Below, piece after piece: positions 56,097 through 64,000 of a stretch of DNA of 64,000 nt. Below the pieces are notes generated by a model. It worked only from the letters and a program-made list of their open reading frames with translations. It made no database searches and was not told the DNA's origin. Numbering within the stretch: the first letter of the stretch is position 1; each line of letters starts with the position of its first letter. This stretch comes from Marinomonas sp. TW1 (lineage in GTDB: Bacteria > Pseudomonadota > Gammaproteobacteria > Pseudomonadales > Marinomonadaceae). Made by a program: the position numbers and the translations under genes. The stretch is taken from the NCBI RefSeq assembly GCF_001625355.1, contig NZ_JSEE01000016.1:1-64000 (forward strand). The letters are read 5' to 3'.

Positions 56097-56947
56097 TGTT
56101 TCCTACACCCATTGAAAAACGATCTTTACCCTTTAATTTAAGTTATCGCGTCGCGATTTGGTTATCTTTACTGCTGTGGTTGCTGCCATTGATTGCAGTT
56201 ATGTTGACTTCCGCTCGTTCTACTGCGGACATCAATGCTGGTAATTACTGGGGCATTCCTTCTGAGTGGATGCTGCTAGAAAACTACACACTGGTATTTA
56301 CTCAAACCCCCATGTTTCGTTATCTGCTGAATTCGGTGTTGATCACTTTGCCAGCAGTATTTGGAGCGGTTGCCTTGTCAACTTTGGCCGGTTATGCCCT
56401 TGCCAAGTTTAAATTTCGCGGCAATGTGGCCATGTTTGCTACGTTTATCGCGGGTAACTTTGTGCCGTTTCAAATTCTGATGATCCCGGTGCGGGATTTA
56501 ACCATTGGTATGGGCTTATACGACACAGCAACGGGGTTGATTATTTTCCACATCGCTTTCCAAACCGGGTTTTGTACCTTGTTTATGCGTAACTTTATCG
56601 TCGGTTTGCCGGATGAATTAATTGAAGCCGCTCGTGTAGAAGGTGTCAGCGAATGGAAGATATTCTGGTATGTCGTCTTGCCTTTGGTAAGACCTGCTCT
56701 GGCGGCTTTGTCGGTATTAATATTTACCTTTATTTGGAACGATTATTTCTGGGCATTAGTCTTGGTGCAAAGTGATGAGGTTCGTCCTATCACTGCTGGT
56801 ATCAGTGCTTTGAAAGGGCAGTGGATGGCATCTTGGCAGCTGATTGCCGCCGGTTCCATTGTGGCGGCGTTACCGCCCGTTATCTTGTTTTTCGCAATGC
56901 AGCGTCATTTCATTGCAGGTCTGACACTGGGTGCCACAAAAGGGTAA
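56096..56947 (+). CDS. Sugar ABC transporter permease (MalG/UgpE-like)
   Basis: A 283-residue six-helix permease: LSLLLWLLPLIAVMLTSARS near the N-terminus, LSTLAGYALAKFKFRG in the typical MalG position, and the EAA loop DELIEAARVEGVSEWKIFWYVVLPLVRPAL. It ends AMQRHFIAGLTLGATKG, the usual C-terminal signature. It overlaps the previous stop by one base and is followed 5 bases later by the alpha-galactosidase gene, so transport and hydrolysis are co-expressed. Confidence 0.93.
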   Translation: MFPTPIEKRSLPFNLSYRVAIWLSLLLWLLPLIAVMLTSARSTADINAGNYWGIPSEWMLLENYTLVFTQTPMFRYLLNSVLITLPAVFGAVALSTLAGYALAKFKFRGNVAMFATFIAGNFVPFQILMIPVRDLTIGMGLYDTATGLIIFHIAFQTGFCTLFMRNFIVGLPDELIEAARVEGVSEWKIFWYVVLPLVRPALAALSVLIFTFIWNDYFWALVLVQSDEVRPITAGISALKGQWMASWQLIAAGSIVAALPPVILFFAMQRHFIAGLTLGATKG

Positions 56948-56952
56948 TCACT

Positions 56953-59097
56953 ATGTCTATATCACAACAAACCAGCTTGTATCGTGTTGATCAACAAAGC
57001 AAAACACTGGTGATTGCTTGTCATCAGAAGGCATCACCTGAACTGGTGTATTTTGGGGAGTCTTTGCCAAAAGAGACGCCACTAGAGACGGTGTATTTAT
57101 CGCAACAAGCAGGGGTTCCACAAGCTATGCTGGATCAACCTGCGCCGATGAGTCTTATTCCAGAAGCGGGTCGTGGTTGGTTGCAATCACCAGCAGTGGA
57201 AGCGCACGCGCTTGATCGTCCTGTATGGGCTATGCGTTGGCAACAAGTGCGTGTAGATCAGCAACGTCAGGATATTTTCATTGCCCTTGAGGATTCGGTT
57301 GCCCAGTTAGCCCTGACACTGCAAATAGGTCTTTTGCCTTCTGGTGTGTTGCGTCAGCAAGTGACACTAACCAATTTGGGCACCGCTCATGTGCAGGTTC
57401 AGCGGTTAGCTTGTACTTTGCCGGTGAGTGTAGAACTGACAGATCGTATCAGTTTTTATGGGCGCTGGTGTCAAGAGTTTCAACAAGCCAGAGAGTCTTG
57501 GCAGAGCACGTGGTCACAAGAAAATCGCAATGGTCGAAATGGTCATGCCAATTTCCCCGGTGTGATCGTGGGCGAATCGGGTTTTACCGAACAGCAAGGG
57601 CAAGTCGTGGGCATGCACCTCGCTTGGAGTGGCAACCACAGACTCAAGGCCGATTATACCATTGAAGGGCATCGTTATTTGCAGGCGGAAGCCTTGTATT
57701 TACCAGGTGAAATAGTACTTGAAGCGAATGAAAGCTTAACCTCACCACAAATGTTGGCCAGTCACAGTGCTCAGGGTGCTAACCTCATGAGCCAGGCGTT
57801 CCATCGTGAAGCCCGAGCGCGTTTGCTACTAGATAAGCCTCGACCAGTCCACCTAAATACCTGGGAAGCGTTTTATTTTGATCATGACATGGTCAAATTA
57901 AAAGAGCTGGCTTCGGCGGCGGCTGACGTTGGTGTGGAGCGTTATATATTGGATGATGGCTGGTTCAAAGGGCGCAATGATGATCATGCGGCGCTGGGGG
58001 ACTGGTTCGTTGATGAAGATAAATATCCCAATGGCCTTATGCCATTAATTCATCATGTGAAAGCGCTGGGAATGGAGTTTGGGCTTTGGTTCGAGCCGGA
58101 AATGGTGAATCCAGATTCCGATTTGTATCGTGCTCATCCTGAATGGGCTTTGCAGTTACCGCAATACAGTGCTTGCTTAGGGCGCAATCAGTTGGTGTTG
58201 AATCTGGCCATACCAGAGGCTTACGATTATTTGCGTGAACGTTTGTTTGCGCTTTTCAATGCCTATCCCATTGATTATGTGAAATGGGATATGAATCGAG
58301 ATTACTCACAGTCAGGTGGGGCCATTGCGCCACAAGCTCAAGCCCAAGTACTTGCTCTGTACCGCTTATTGGCTGAAATCAACCAAGCTTTTCCTGACAT
58401 GGAAATTGAAAGTTGTTCTTCTGGTGGCGCACGAGTGGATTTTGGGATTTTGAATTTTACAAAACGCTTTTGGGCATCGGATTGCAATGATGCTTTGGAA
58501 CGTCAGAGTATACAGCGGGGTTTTAGCTATTTCTTCCCGCCCGAAGTCATGGGGTCTCATATTGGGCCAGACAAGAGTCACACCACCAGTCGTATCCACG
58601 ATGTGGCGTTTCGTGCGGGCACGGCCATGTTAGGGCACCTTGGTATTGAGTGGAATTTATTGGAAGCCAATGCTCAGCAGAAAGCCACGATTGCTAATTG
58701 GATTAAACAATACAAACGTACCCGTGATTGCCTGCATCAGGGTAACAATTGGCGCTTACCTAGCGCTGATGGTCGAGCACAAACTCAGTGGGCACTTAGT
58801 CAAGACGCGCAGCATGGTATCGCGGTTTACAGTCAACTCGCGATGCCGAAGCAAGCGCAAACTTTGCCCATTCGATTGCCCGGCTTAATCGCGGATCAGA
58901 ATTACCTTGTAACAGTATTAGAACACAGTCCTTTGCCAGACCATTTGATGAAAGCCAAACCGGTTTGGTGGGACACAGAATTACCTTTAAACGGTGCCAG
59001 CTTAACGCAGATCGGAGTGCAACTTCCCATTTTAGATCCTGAGTCCATTGTTTTATTGGAAGTCAAAGCGGTACCCAGTTCGGAGAAAAACACATGA
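56953..59097 (+). CDS. Alpha-galactosidase (GH36)
   Basis: A 714-residue cytoplasmic enzyme; ATG 56953 (MSISQQTSLYRVDQQ) is used and the longer open frame overlapping the permease is rejected. The N-terminal beta-sandwich includes GRWCQEF and PGVIVGESG. The barrel has NTWEAFYFDHDM, YILDDGWFKGRNDDHAALGDW, GLWFEPEMVNPDSDL. The nucleophile Asp lies in YVKWDMNRDYS and the acid/base Asp in FWASDCNDALERQSIQRG. These are the GH36 hallmarks for hydrolysing terminal alpha-galactosides such as melibiose or raffinose. No signal peptide is present, so substrates must be imported, matching the permeases. It overlaps the dehydratase start by 4 bases. Confidence 0.95.
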   Translation: MSISQQTSLYRVDQQSKTLVIACHQKASPELVYFGESLPKETPLETVYLSQQAGVPQAMLDQPAPMSLIPEAGRGWLQSPAVEAHALDRPVWAMRWQQVRVDQQRQDIFIALEDSVAQLALTLQIGLLPSGVLRQQVTLTNLGTAHVQVQRLACTLPVSVELTDRISFYGRWCQEFQQARESWQSTWSQENRNGRNGHANFPGVIVGESGFTEQQGQVVGMHLAWSGNHRLKADYTIEGHRYLQAEALYLPGEIVLEANESLTSPQMLASHSAQGANLMSQAFHREARARLLLDKPRPVHLNTWEAFYFDHDMVKLKELASAAADVGVERYILDDGWFKGRNDDHAALGDWFVDEDKYPNGLMPLIHHVKALGMEFGLWFEPEMVNPDSDLYRAHPEWALQLPQYSACLGRNQLVLNLAIPEAYDYLRERLFALFNAYPIDYVKWDMNRDYSQSGGAIAPQAQAQVLALYRLLAEINQAFPDMEIESCSSGGARVDFGILNFTKRFWASDCNDALERQSIQRGFSYFFPPEVMGSHIGPDKSHTTSRIHDVAFRAGTAMLGHLGIEWNLLEANAQQKATIANWIKQYKRTRDCLHQGNNWRLPSADGRAQTQWALSQDAQHGIAVYSQLAMPKQAQTLPIRLPGLIADQNYLVTVLEHSPLPDHLMKAKPVWWDTELPLNGASLTQIGVQLPILDPESIVLLEVKAVPSSEKNT

Positions 59098-60827
59098 GTG
59101 ATGATAACAAAAGCAAAAAGCCGTTACGTAGCCAAGAATGGTACGGAAAACTCGATAAAGACGGCTTTATTCATCGCAGTTGGATGAAAAACCAAGGTCT
59201 ACCAGATCACAGTTTTGACGGTCGTCCTATTATCGGCATTTGTAACTCTTGGAGTGAATTGACGCCCTGTAATGCGCACTTACGCGAGTTAGCTGAATAC
59301 GTGAAACGTGGCGTTTGGGAAGCCGGCGGTGTGCCACTTGAGTTTCCTGTGATGTCGTTGGGTGAAACGCAAATGAAGCCAACGGCCATGCTATTTCGCA
59401 ATTTGATGAGCATGGATGTTGAGGAATCCATCCGTGCTTATGGTATGGACGGCGTGGTGTTGCTTGGTGGTTGTGATAAGACAACACCAGCGCAATTAAT
59501 GGGCGCTTGTTCGGTAGATTTACCGTCTATTGTGGTGAGTTCTGGCCCCATGCTGAACGGCAAATATCGAGGTAAAGACATAGGTTCTGGTACCGATGTG
59601 TGGAAATTTAGTGAAGCGGTACGTGGCGGCAAGATGAGCTTGGATGAGTTTATGCGAGCGGAATCCGGTATGTCGCGCTCCCGCGGTACCTGTATGACCA
59701 TGGGCACGGCCTCGACTATGTCATGTTTAGCGGAAGCACTTGGTATGTCTCTGCCAGAGAATGGCACCTTGCCTGCGGTGGATGCGCGTCGTCAGGCATT
59801 GGCGCATTTGACCGGTATGCGCATTGTGGAAATGGTCAAAGAAGACCTGAAACCATCGGACATCCTCACCAAGTCAGCGTTTGAAAATGCCATACGCGCG
59901 AATGCCGCCATTGGTGGTTCGACCAATGCAGTGGTGCATCTATTGGCGATTGCCGGTCGCGTTGGGGTGGAATTGACCTTGGATGACTGGGATCGCATCG
60001 GTGCTGAAATTCCTTGTTTGGTGGATCTTATGCCGTCTGGCCGCTTTCTGATGGAAGATTTCCATTATGCAGGCGGGTTCCCCGCCTTGATCCAGCGTCT
60101 TCAGCATGAATTCGATATGCAGGCCATGACGGTGTCGGGTTCAAGTCTAGCGGATACGACGAACGAAGCGGAATGCTTTAATGATGACGTCATCCGTCCT
60201 TTAGATAAACCGCTGCGCGAACAAGCGGGTATTGCCGTGCTGAAAGGAAATTTGTGTCCACAAGGTGCCATTATCAAACCCAGTGCGGCTACGCCAGCGC
60301 TGTTACAACACACCGGCAAAGCCGTGGTGTTTGAAAACATTGAAGACTACAAAGCGCGCATCGATTCGCCGGAACTGGAGGTCAATAAGGACTCCGTCTT
60401 AGTGCTTAAAGGTTGTGGTCCAAAAGGGTATCCAGGCATGCCCGAAGTGGGCAATATGGCATTGCCAAGTAAGTTGTTAGAGCAAGGCATTACCGACATG
60501 GTGCGCATCAGTGATGCCCGCATGAGTGGTACTGCCTTTGGTACCGTGGTGTTGCACGTGGCGCCAGAAGCCACCATGGGCGGTCCATTAGCATTGGTGA
60601 AAAATGGTGATGAAATTACCCTGGATGTGACTGGACGTGGATTGCATTTGCACATTTCTGATGAAGAGATGGCAGAGCGTCAAGCGAACTGGCAAGCAGA
60701 TGAAAGCGAATATCACCGCGGCTACGCCAAACTTTATATTGATCATGTGATGCAGGCCGATAGCGGGGCGGACTTAGATTTCTTAGTGGGCAAAAGTGGC
60801 TCAAAAGTGAGTAGGGAGTCTCATTAA
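59094..60827 (+). CDS. IlvD/Edd-family sugar-acid dehydratase
   Basis: A 577-residue Fe-S dehydratase. Cluster cysteines lie in NSWSELTPCNAHLREL, LLGGCDKTTPAQLMGA and SRSRGTCMTMGTASTMSCLAEALG; SNAR-type residues follow (KPSAATPALLQHTGKAVVFE, GCGPKGYPGMPEVGN, RISDARMSGTAFGTVVLHVAPEA). The GGCDKTTPA version is that of pentonate/hexonate dehydratases such as L-arabinonate dehydratase, rather than of branched-chain IlvD. In this operon the expected reaction is D-galactonate to 2-keto-3-deoxygalactonate, replacing the unrelated enolase-type DgoD. This is inference from neighbours. Overlaps both adjoining genes. Confidence 0.92.
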   Translation: MSDDNKSKKPLRSQEWYGKLDKDGFIHRSWMKNQGLPDHSFDGRPIIGICNSWSELTPCNAHLRELAEYVKRGVWEAGGVPLEFPVMSLGETQMKPTAMLFRNLMSMDVEESIRAYGMDGVVLLGGCDKTTPAQLMGACSVDLPSIVVSSGPMLNGKYRGKDIGSGTDVWKFSEAVRGGKMSLDEFMRAESGMSRSRGTCMTMGTASTMSCLAEALGMSLPENGTLPAVDARRQALAHLTGMRIVEMVKEDLKPSDILTKSAFENAIRANAAIGGSTNAVVHLLAIAGRVGVELTLDDWDRIGAEIPCLVDLMPSGRFLMEDFHYAGGFPALIQRLQHEFDMQAMTVSGSSLADTTNEAECFNDDVIRPLDKPLREQAGIAVLKGNLCPQGAIIKPSAATPALLQHTGKAVVFENIEDYKARIDSPELEVNKDSVLVLKGCGPKGYPGMPEVGNMALPSKLLEQGITDMVRISDARMSGTAFGTVVLHVAPEATMGGPLALVKNGDEITLDVTGRGLHLHISDEEMAERQANWQADESEYHRGYAKLYIDHVMQADSGADLDFLVGKSGSKVSRESH

Positions 60828-61600
60828 TGACAAACAACAAGAATAAAACCTCTTACTCGAGTTTAGCTGGGCGTCACGCCTTGGTGAGCGGCGGGGCATC
60901 CGGTATAGGTGAGGCCTTAGTTCGTGCGCTAGCTTTGCAAGGCTGCAAGGTCAGTTTCTTCGATATTGACCAGAACGCAGGTGATGCCTTAGCAAGTGAA
61001 TTGCAGAAACAAGGTTGCCAGGTTCATTTCGAATGGGTGGATTTGACCCAAATTGAACGATTAAAAACCACCATTGCTGCTCGAATTGAGGCATGGGGAG
61101 CCGTACGCATCTTAGTGAATAACGCCGCCAATGATCATCGCCACAGTTTGCAGGAACTGACTCCTGAGCAGTTTGATCAGTGTATGGCGGTGAATCTGAA
61201 GCATCATTTCTTTGCCGCTCAGGCTGTCGCGCCGAGTATGGCCGCTGCAGGCGGTGGCAGCATCATAAACATGAGCTCTAACTCTTGGATGTTGGGTTTG
61301 TCTGGTTACCCTGGTTATGTCACAGCGAAAGCCGGCATTTCGGGTTTGACCAAAGGTTTGGCTCGTGAGTTGGGGGCGGACAAAATTCGCGTGAATACTG
61401 TGTTGCCAGGCTGGGTCATGACAGAAAAGCAAAAACGTCTATGGCTGACGCCTGAAGCCGAAGCCGAATTAATGACGCAGCAAGCATTAAAAGAAAAAAT
61501 TGAGCCTGAAGACGTGGCAGATCTGGTGCTGTTTTTGGGCGCCGATGACAGTCGCATGATTTCAGGTCAGAGCTTAGTTGTCGATGGGGGGCGTTTGTAA
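60827..61600 (+). CDS. SDR-family dehydrogenase, probable galactose dehydrogenase
   Basis: A 257-residue short-chain dehydrogenase. Cofactor loop HALVSGGASGIGEALVRAL with Asp in SFFDIDQNAG, favouring NAD; NNAAND; catalytic Ser in NMSSNSW and YVTAK (YxxxK) at about residues 165-169; C-terminal GQSLVVDGGRL. In the operon it should oxidise D-galactose to galactono-lactone, as the SDR galactose dehydrogenase does in Pseudomonas-type De Ley-Doudoroff pathways. Other sugars cannot be excluded from sequence. The start overlaps the dehydratase stop (TAATG) and the stop overlaps the kinase start (TAATG). Confidence 0.9.
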   Translation: MTNNKNKTSYSSLAGRHALVSGGASGIGEALVRALALQGCKVSFFDIDQNAGDALASELQKQGCQVHFEWVDLTQIERLKTTIAARIEAWGAVRILVNNAANDHRHSLQELTPEQFDQCMAVNLKHHFFAAQAVAPSMAAAGGGSIINMSSNSWMLGLSGYPGYVTAKAGISGLTKGLARELGADKIRVNTVLPGWVMTEKQKRLWLTPEAEAELMTQQALKEKIEPEDVADLVLFLGADDSRMISGQSLVVDGGRL

Positions 61601-62583
61601 TGACCTCCGTAAATTCTGTTTCGCCATTATCAACACCCTCTGCAAATTTCATTGCGGTGGATTGGGGTACCACCAATCTGCGTGCTTTTTTGATGAATCA
61701 GCATGGTCAAATCCAAGCTCAGCGAAGCAGTGCGAAGGGGATGTTAACGCTGTCTAGTGATGAGTTTGAAGCCGTTTTAGCTGATCTGCTTGACGATTGG
61801 CTGGAATTAGGTCTTCCCATATACATGGCAGGCATGGTCGGCAGTCGTGGTGGTTGGCAAGAAGTGCCTTATCAAACTTGTCCTATGTCACTAGACGATT
61901 TGTCCAATCATTTGCATTGGTTAAACACTTCATTACCGAATCAAATAGCCATCGTTCCAGGGCTTCAAAGTCAGGGTGTTGCCGGCATGGCGGATGTCAT
62001 GCGGGGTGAAGAAACTCAGCTGTTAGGGGCATTGGATTGGCTAGAAAGTCACAACTTAAGCTGTGATGAGCGTATTTTTTGTTTGCCTGGCACCCACTGT
62101 AAGTGGGTACAGATTGAACAAGGGCAAGTGATGGATTTTTCTACAGCCATAACGGGCGAACTGTTTGCTCGTTTGAACGATGAATCCAGTCTGGTAAAAG
62201 GCTTGCCTCACTCTGATGAATTACAAGTACAAGCGTTTCAGAAAGGACTCAAAGCCAGCCAGCAAGCGGGTGGCATCATGCACCAATTATTCAGTGCACG
62301 GAGTCGTTATGTGTGTGGTGAATTAGCGGCTGAAGAAGTACGTGACTATTTGTCCGGCATTGTGATTGGACATGATGTGAACGACATTTTGTTGGCGTTA
62401 AGCAAGCCGATGAACAGTGTGTTAATCATTGGCAGTAAAGCCTTGAATGTACGCTATCAATTCGCCTTGGCTGAACATAATTTGAATGTGGATTTCATGG
62501 AAGCGGGCGAAGCCAGTATTCGTGGTCTAAAACGTTTGGCGAATTTAGCCTCTAATACGTCTAACTTAGCAAAAGGAAAATAA
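61600..62583 (+). CDS. dgoK: 2-dehydro-3-deoxygalactonokinase
   Basis: A 327-residue ATP-dependent kinase that phosphorylates KDGal to KDPGal. FIAVDWGTTNLRAFLMNQHGQI is the ATP-binding opening of the family; MAGMVGSRGGWQEVPYQTCP, DVMRGEETQLLGAL, LPGTHCKWVQIEQGQV and FSTAITGELFARL are DgoK landmarks. Length is typical (E. coli 292, many others about 320). It starts inside the previous stop codon and ends 2 bases before dgoA. Confidence 0.94.
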   Translation: MTSVNSVSPLSTPSANFIAVDWGTTNLRAFLMNQHGQIQAQRSSAKGMLTLSSDEFEAVLADLLDDWLELGLPIYMAGMVGSRGGWQEVPYQTCPMSLDDLSNHLHWLNTSLPNQIAIVPGLQSQGVAGMADVMRGEETQLLGALDWLESHNLSCDERIFCLPGTHCKWVQIEQGQVMDFSTAITGELFARLNDESSLVKGLPHSDELQVQAFQKGLKASQQAGGIMHQLFSARSRYVCGELAAEEVRDYLSGIVIGHDVNDILLALSKPMNSVLIIGSKALNVRYQFALAEHNLNVDFMEAGEASIRGLKRLANLASNTSNLAKGK

Positions 62584-62585
62584 TA

Positions 62586-63227
62586 ATGACGCATTCTTTT
62601 GATGCATTGATGAAAGAATTCCCCATGGTGGCTATTTTGCGAGGTGTGCAGTCCGATGAAGTGGTTGAGCATACGCAAGTGTTATTGGATGCCGGTTTTA
62701 AAATGATCGAGGTGCCACTAAATTCCCCCGATCCATTTACCAGTATTCGTCTATTGCAAGACACTTTTGGTGATCAAGCGCTCATTGGGGCGGGTACTGT
62801 ACTAACTCAACAAGATTTGGCGAAGCTAGTTGATACTGGTGCGGGCCTCATGGTGTGCCCTCATACTGATGTGGAATTGATCAAAGCGGCCAAAAAAGCC
62901 GGTTTATATGCTTTACCGGGCTTTTTTACGGCCAGTGAAGGTTTTGCTGCCTTACACGCCGGCGCAGACGGGTTGAAGCTTTTTCCAGCGGAAGCCTTAT
63001 CTTCACTCAACGTAATCAAAGCATTGGGTGCTGTCATTCCGAGTGATACGTGGCTCTGCCCTGTGGGCGGAGTAACGCCAGACAATGTGGCTGATTATTG
63101 TTCTGCTGGTGTCAATGGATTCGGCTTGGGCTCTGCGTTATACAAAAAAGGACAGTCTGTGGCAACAACGAAAGCCAATGCATTCGCGTTTGCCAAGGCT
63201 TGGCAAGCCTGGTTAGGAGCGAACTAA
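62586..63227 (+). CDS. dgoA: 2-dehydro-3-deoxy-6-phosphogalactonate aldolase
   Basis: A 213-residue KDPG/KHG-type aldolase that splits KDPGal to pyruvate and glyceraldehyde 3-phosphate. PMVAILRGVQSDEVVEHTQVLLDAGFKMIEVPLNSPDP holds the first conserved Glu; LIGAGTVLTQQDL, MVCPHTD, ALPGFFTASEGFAALHAGADGLKLFPAE contain the Schiff-base Lys in LKLFP. The EVPLNSPDP version is typical of DgoA rather than of Eda. It is followed at once by an SMP-30 gene. Confidence 0.95.
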   Translation: MTHSFDALMKEFPMVAILRGVQSDEVVEHTQVLLDAGFKMIEVPLNSPDPFTSIRLLQDTFGDQALIGAGTVLTQQDLAKLVDTGAGLMVCPHTDVELIKAAKKAGLYALPGFFTASEGFAALHAGADGLKLFPAEALSSLNVIKALGAVIPSDTWLCPVGGVTPDNVADYCSAGVNGFGLGSALYKKGQSVATTKANAFAFAKAWQAWLGAN

Positions 63228-63228
63228 C

Positions 63229-64000
63229 ATGCAACAAATCAGCGTACAGCGTCATCAATTGGCGGAAGGGCCTTTCTGGTGTGCGCTGCAACAGGCGTTA
63301 TATTGGGTGGATATTCCAGCCTGTCAGGTTTGGTGTTGGCATCAGACCACGAATCAAACCGAGCATTGGACTTTGTCGAAAAAAGTGTCCGCTGTATTTA
63401 CCACGCAAGGTGAACGTTTATTGGTGACCTTGGAAGACGGTGTTGCTTACTTAAATAAGCGAACTGGCGAGTTGGAATACTTATGTGATCTTGATGTTGA
63501 TATTCCTGGGAATCGCAGTAACGACGCTAAATGTGATCCAGAGGGCAACCTTTGGGTGGGGACGATGGACGATGCTGAACAAACGGCCAGTGGGCGTTTG
63601 TGGAAAGTAACGGCAGAAGGCAAGAAAACCTTGATGCTAGAAGGTATTGGCATCTCTAACACCTTAGCGTGGGACGTGTCTCGCGATCGTTTTTATTTTG
63701 GCGATTCCATGACGCGCAAGGTGCACGCTTACCCTTACTCTGAATTTTACGATGTGCGAGCGCAAAAGCCTTTTTTTGAGGTGAAAGAGGGCATAGGTGC
63801 GGATGGTTCATGTATTGATCAACAAGCTTGTTTGTGGAACGCCAATTGGGACGGCGCTCGTATTGTGCGTTATGACCCCGAAGGTGAAGTGTTACAGACG
63901 ATTGAATTGCCATTTAAAAAGCCAACCAGTTGTGTATTTGGTGGCGTGGGTGGCAATACCTTGTTCATTACTTCTGCCAGTGTCGCGACGAGTGAAGAAG
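63229..64000 (+). CDS. SMP-30/gluconolactonase-family protein (3' end outside window)
   Basis: It starts at ATG 63229 with TTAGGAGCG upstream and stays open to the window end (257 codons seen, expected about 290-300). Metal-site residues of the SMP-30 propeller are present: Glu in LAEGPFWC, Asn in GNRSNDAKCDPEGNLWVGTMDD, and Asn in IGISNTLAWD. Such lactonases hydrolyse sugar-acid lactones; here the likely substrate is galactono-lactone made by the SDR enzyme. This closes the route from galactose to galactonate. It is translationally close (2 bases) to dgoA. Confidence 0.92.
   Translation, partial: MQQISVQRHQLAEGPFWCALQQALYWVDIPACQVWCWHQTTNQTEHWTLSKKVSAVFTTQGERLLVTLEDGVAYLNKRTGELEYLCDLDVDIPGNRSNDAKCDPEGNLWVGTMDDAEQTASGRLWKVTAEGKKTLMLEGIGISNTLAWDVSRDRFYFGDSMTRKVHAYPYSEFYDVRAQKPFFEVKEGIGADGSCIDQQACLWNANWDGARIVRYDPEGEVLQTIELPFKKPTSCVFGGVGGNTLFITSASVATSEE

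Noticed and set aside
56821-56952. N-terminal extension of the alpha-galactosidase overlapping the permease
   Set aside because: It is out-of-frame permease sequence; ATG 56953 directly follows the permease stop.

Overview
The window looks like a chromosome segment of a marine gammaproteobacterium of the Oceanospirillales, most like Marinomonas. This is inferred from gene order: ibaG-murA-hisG-hisD, algW, nif3, zapG, zapE, rplM-rpsI, sspA-sspB, diaA, yraN, lpoA, rsmI matches the Pseudomonas/Oceanospirillales arrangement. Other supporting traits are a short-form HisG, a ThiD-ThiE fusion and moderate G+C. No rRNA genes or CRISPR arrays were seen; there is one tRNA (Leu, anticodon UAG).

Bases 1 to about 7.25 kb are an accessory, partly decayed prophage island. 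It starts with the end of an IS3-type element. Two copies of the 3' end of a phage late-control gene D (tail protein) follow, sharing the same frame lesion, and each is followed by cargo. Cargo 1 is a CoiA-like zinc protein with a possible -1 frameshift into a zinc ribbon, plus a small excalibur-domain protein. Cargo 2 is a compact four-gene cassette: membrane-anchored TIR-like, SLATT/DUF4231 membrane protein, second TIR-like, canonical TIR. It looks like an undescribed Thoeris-related anti-phage system and is the main discovery candidate. After it come a nonsense-interrupted membrane protein gene, a C4-like antisense RNA region with an AntA/AntB antirepressor, and a trypsin-like protease without a signal peptide. 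Two related REP-like hairpins (about 1.7 and 7.2 kb) bracket the TIR part.

From 7.26 to 29.2 kb is mainly core genome: periplasmic endonuclease I, IbaG, cell wall (murA, lpoA), histidine (hisG, hisD), the AlgW stress protease, cell division factors (zapG, zapE), ribosomal proteins L13/S9, SspA/SspB, DiaA, YraN and RsmI. A TPP-riboswitch-controlled thiamine operon (thiC-thiDE-thiS-thiG-thiH) and a Spy/CpxP-like periplasmic protein follow.

From 29.3 to 37 kb lie aroA and a Fur-controlled heme uptake locus: TonB receptor and HemS-like protein on the plus strand, hmuTUV on the minus strand, with a Fur box in front of each. Between 37 and 53 kb are an aldo/keto reductase, a signalling trio (periplasmic molybdopterin-fold protein, hybrid histidine kinase, HD-GYP response regulator), a YchJ-like protein, sbcB, an AI-2E transporter, deaD, pyrC, tRNA-Leu, a DUF599 protein, an O-methyltransferase, htpG and a dienelactone hydrolase.

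From 53.1 kb to the end is an alpha-galactoside/galactose catabolic regulon: ABC ATPase and IclR regulator (minus), then two permeases, GH36 alpha-galactosidase, IlvD/Edd dehydratase, SDR dehydrogenase, KDGal kinase, KDPGal aldolase and an SMP-30 lactonase cut by the window end. Together they can encode a complete De Ley-Doudoroff route from alpha-galactosides to pyruvate and glyceraldehyde 3-phosphate.
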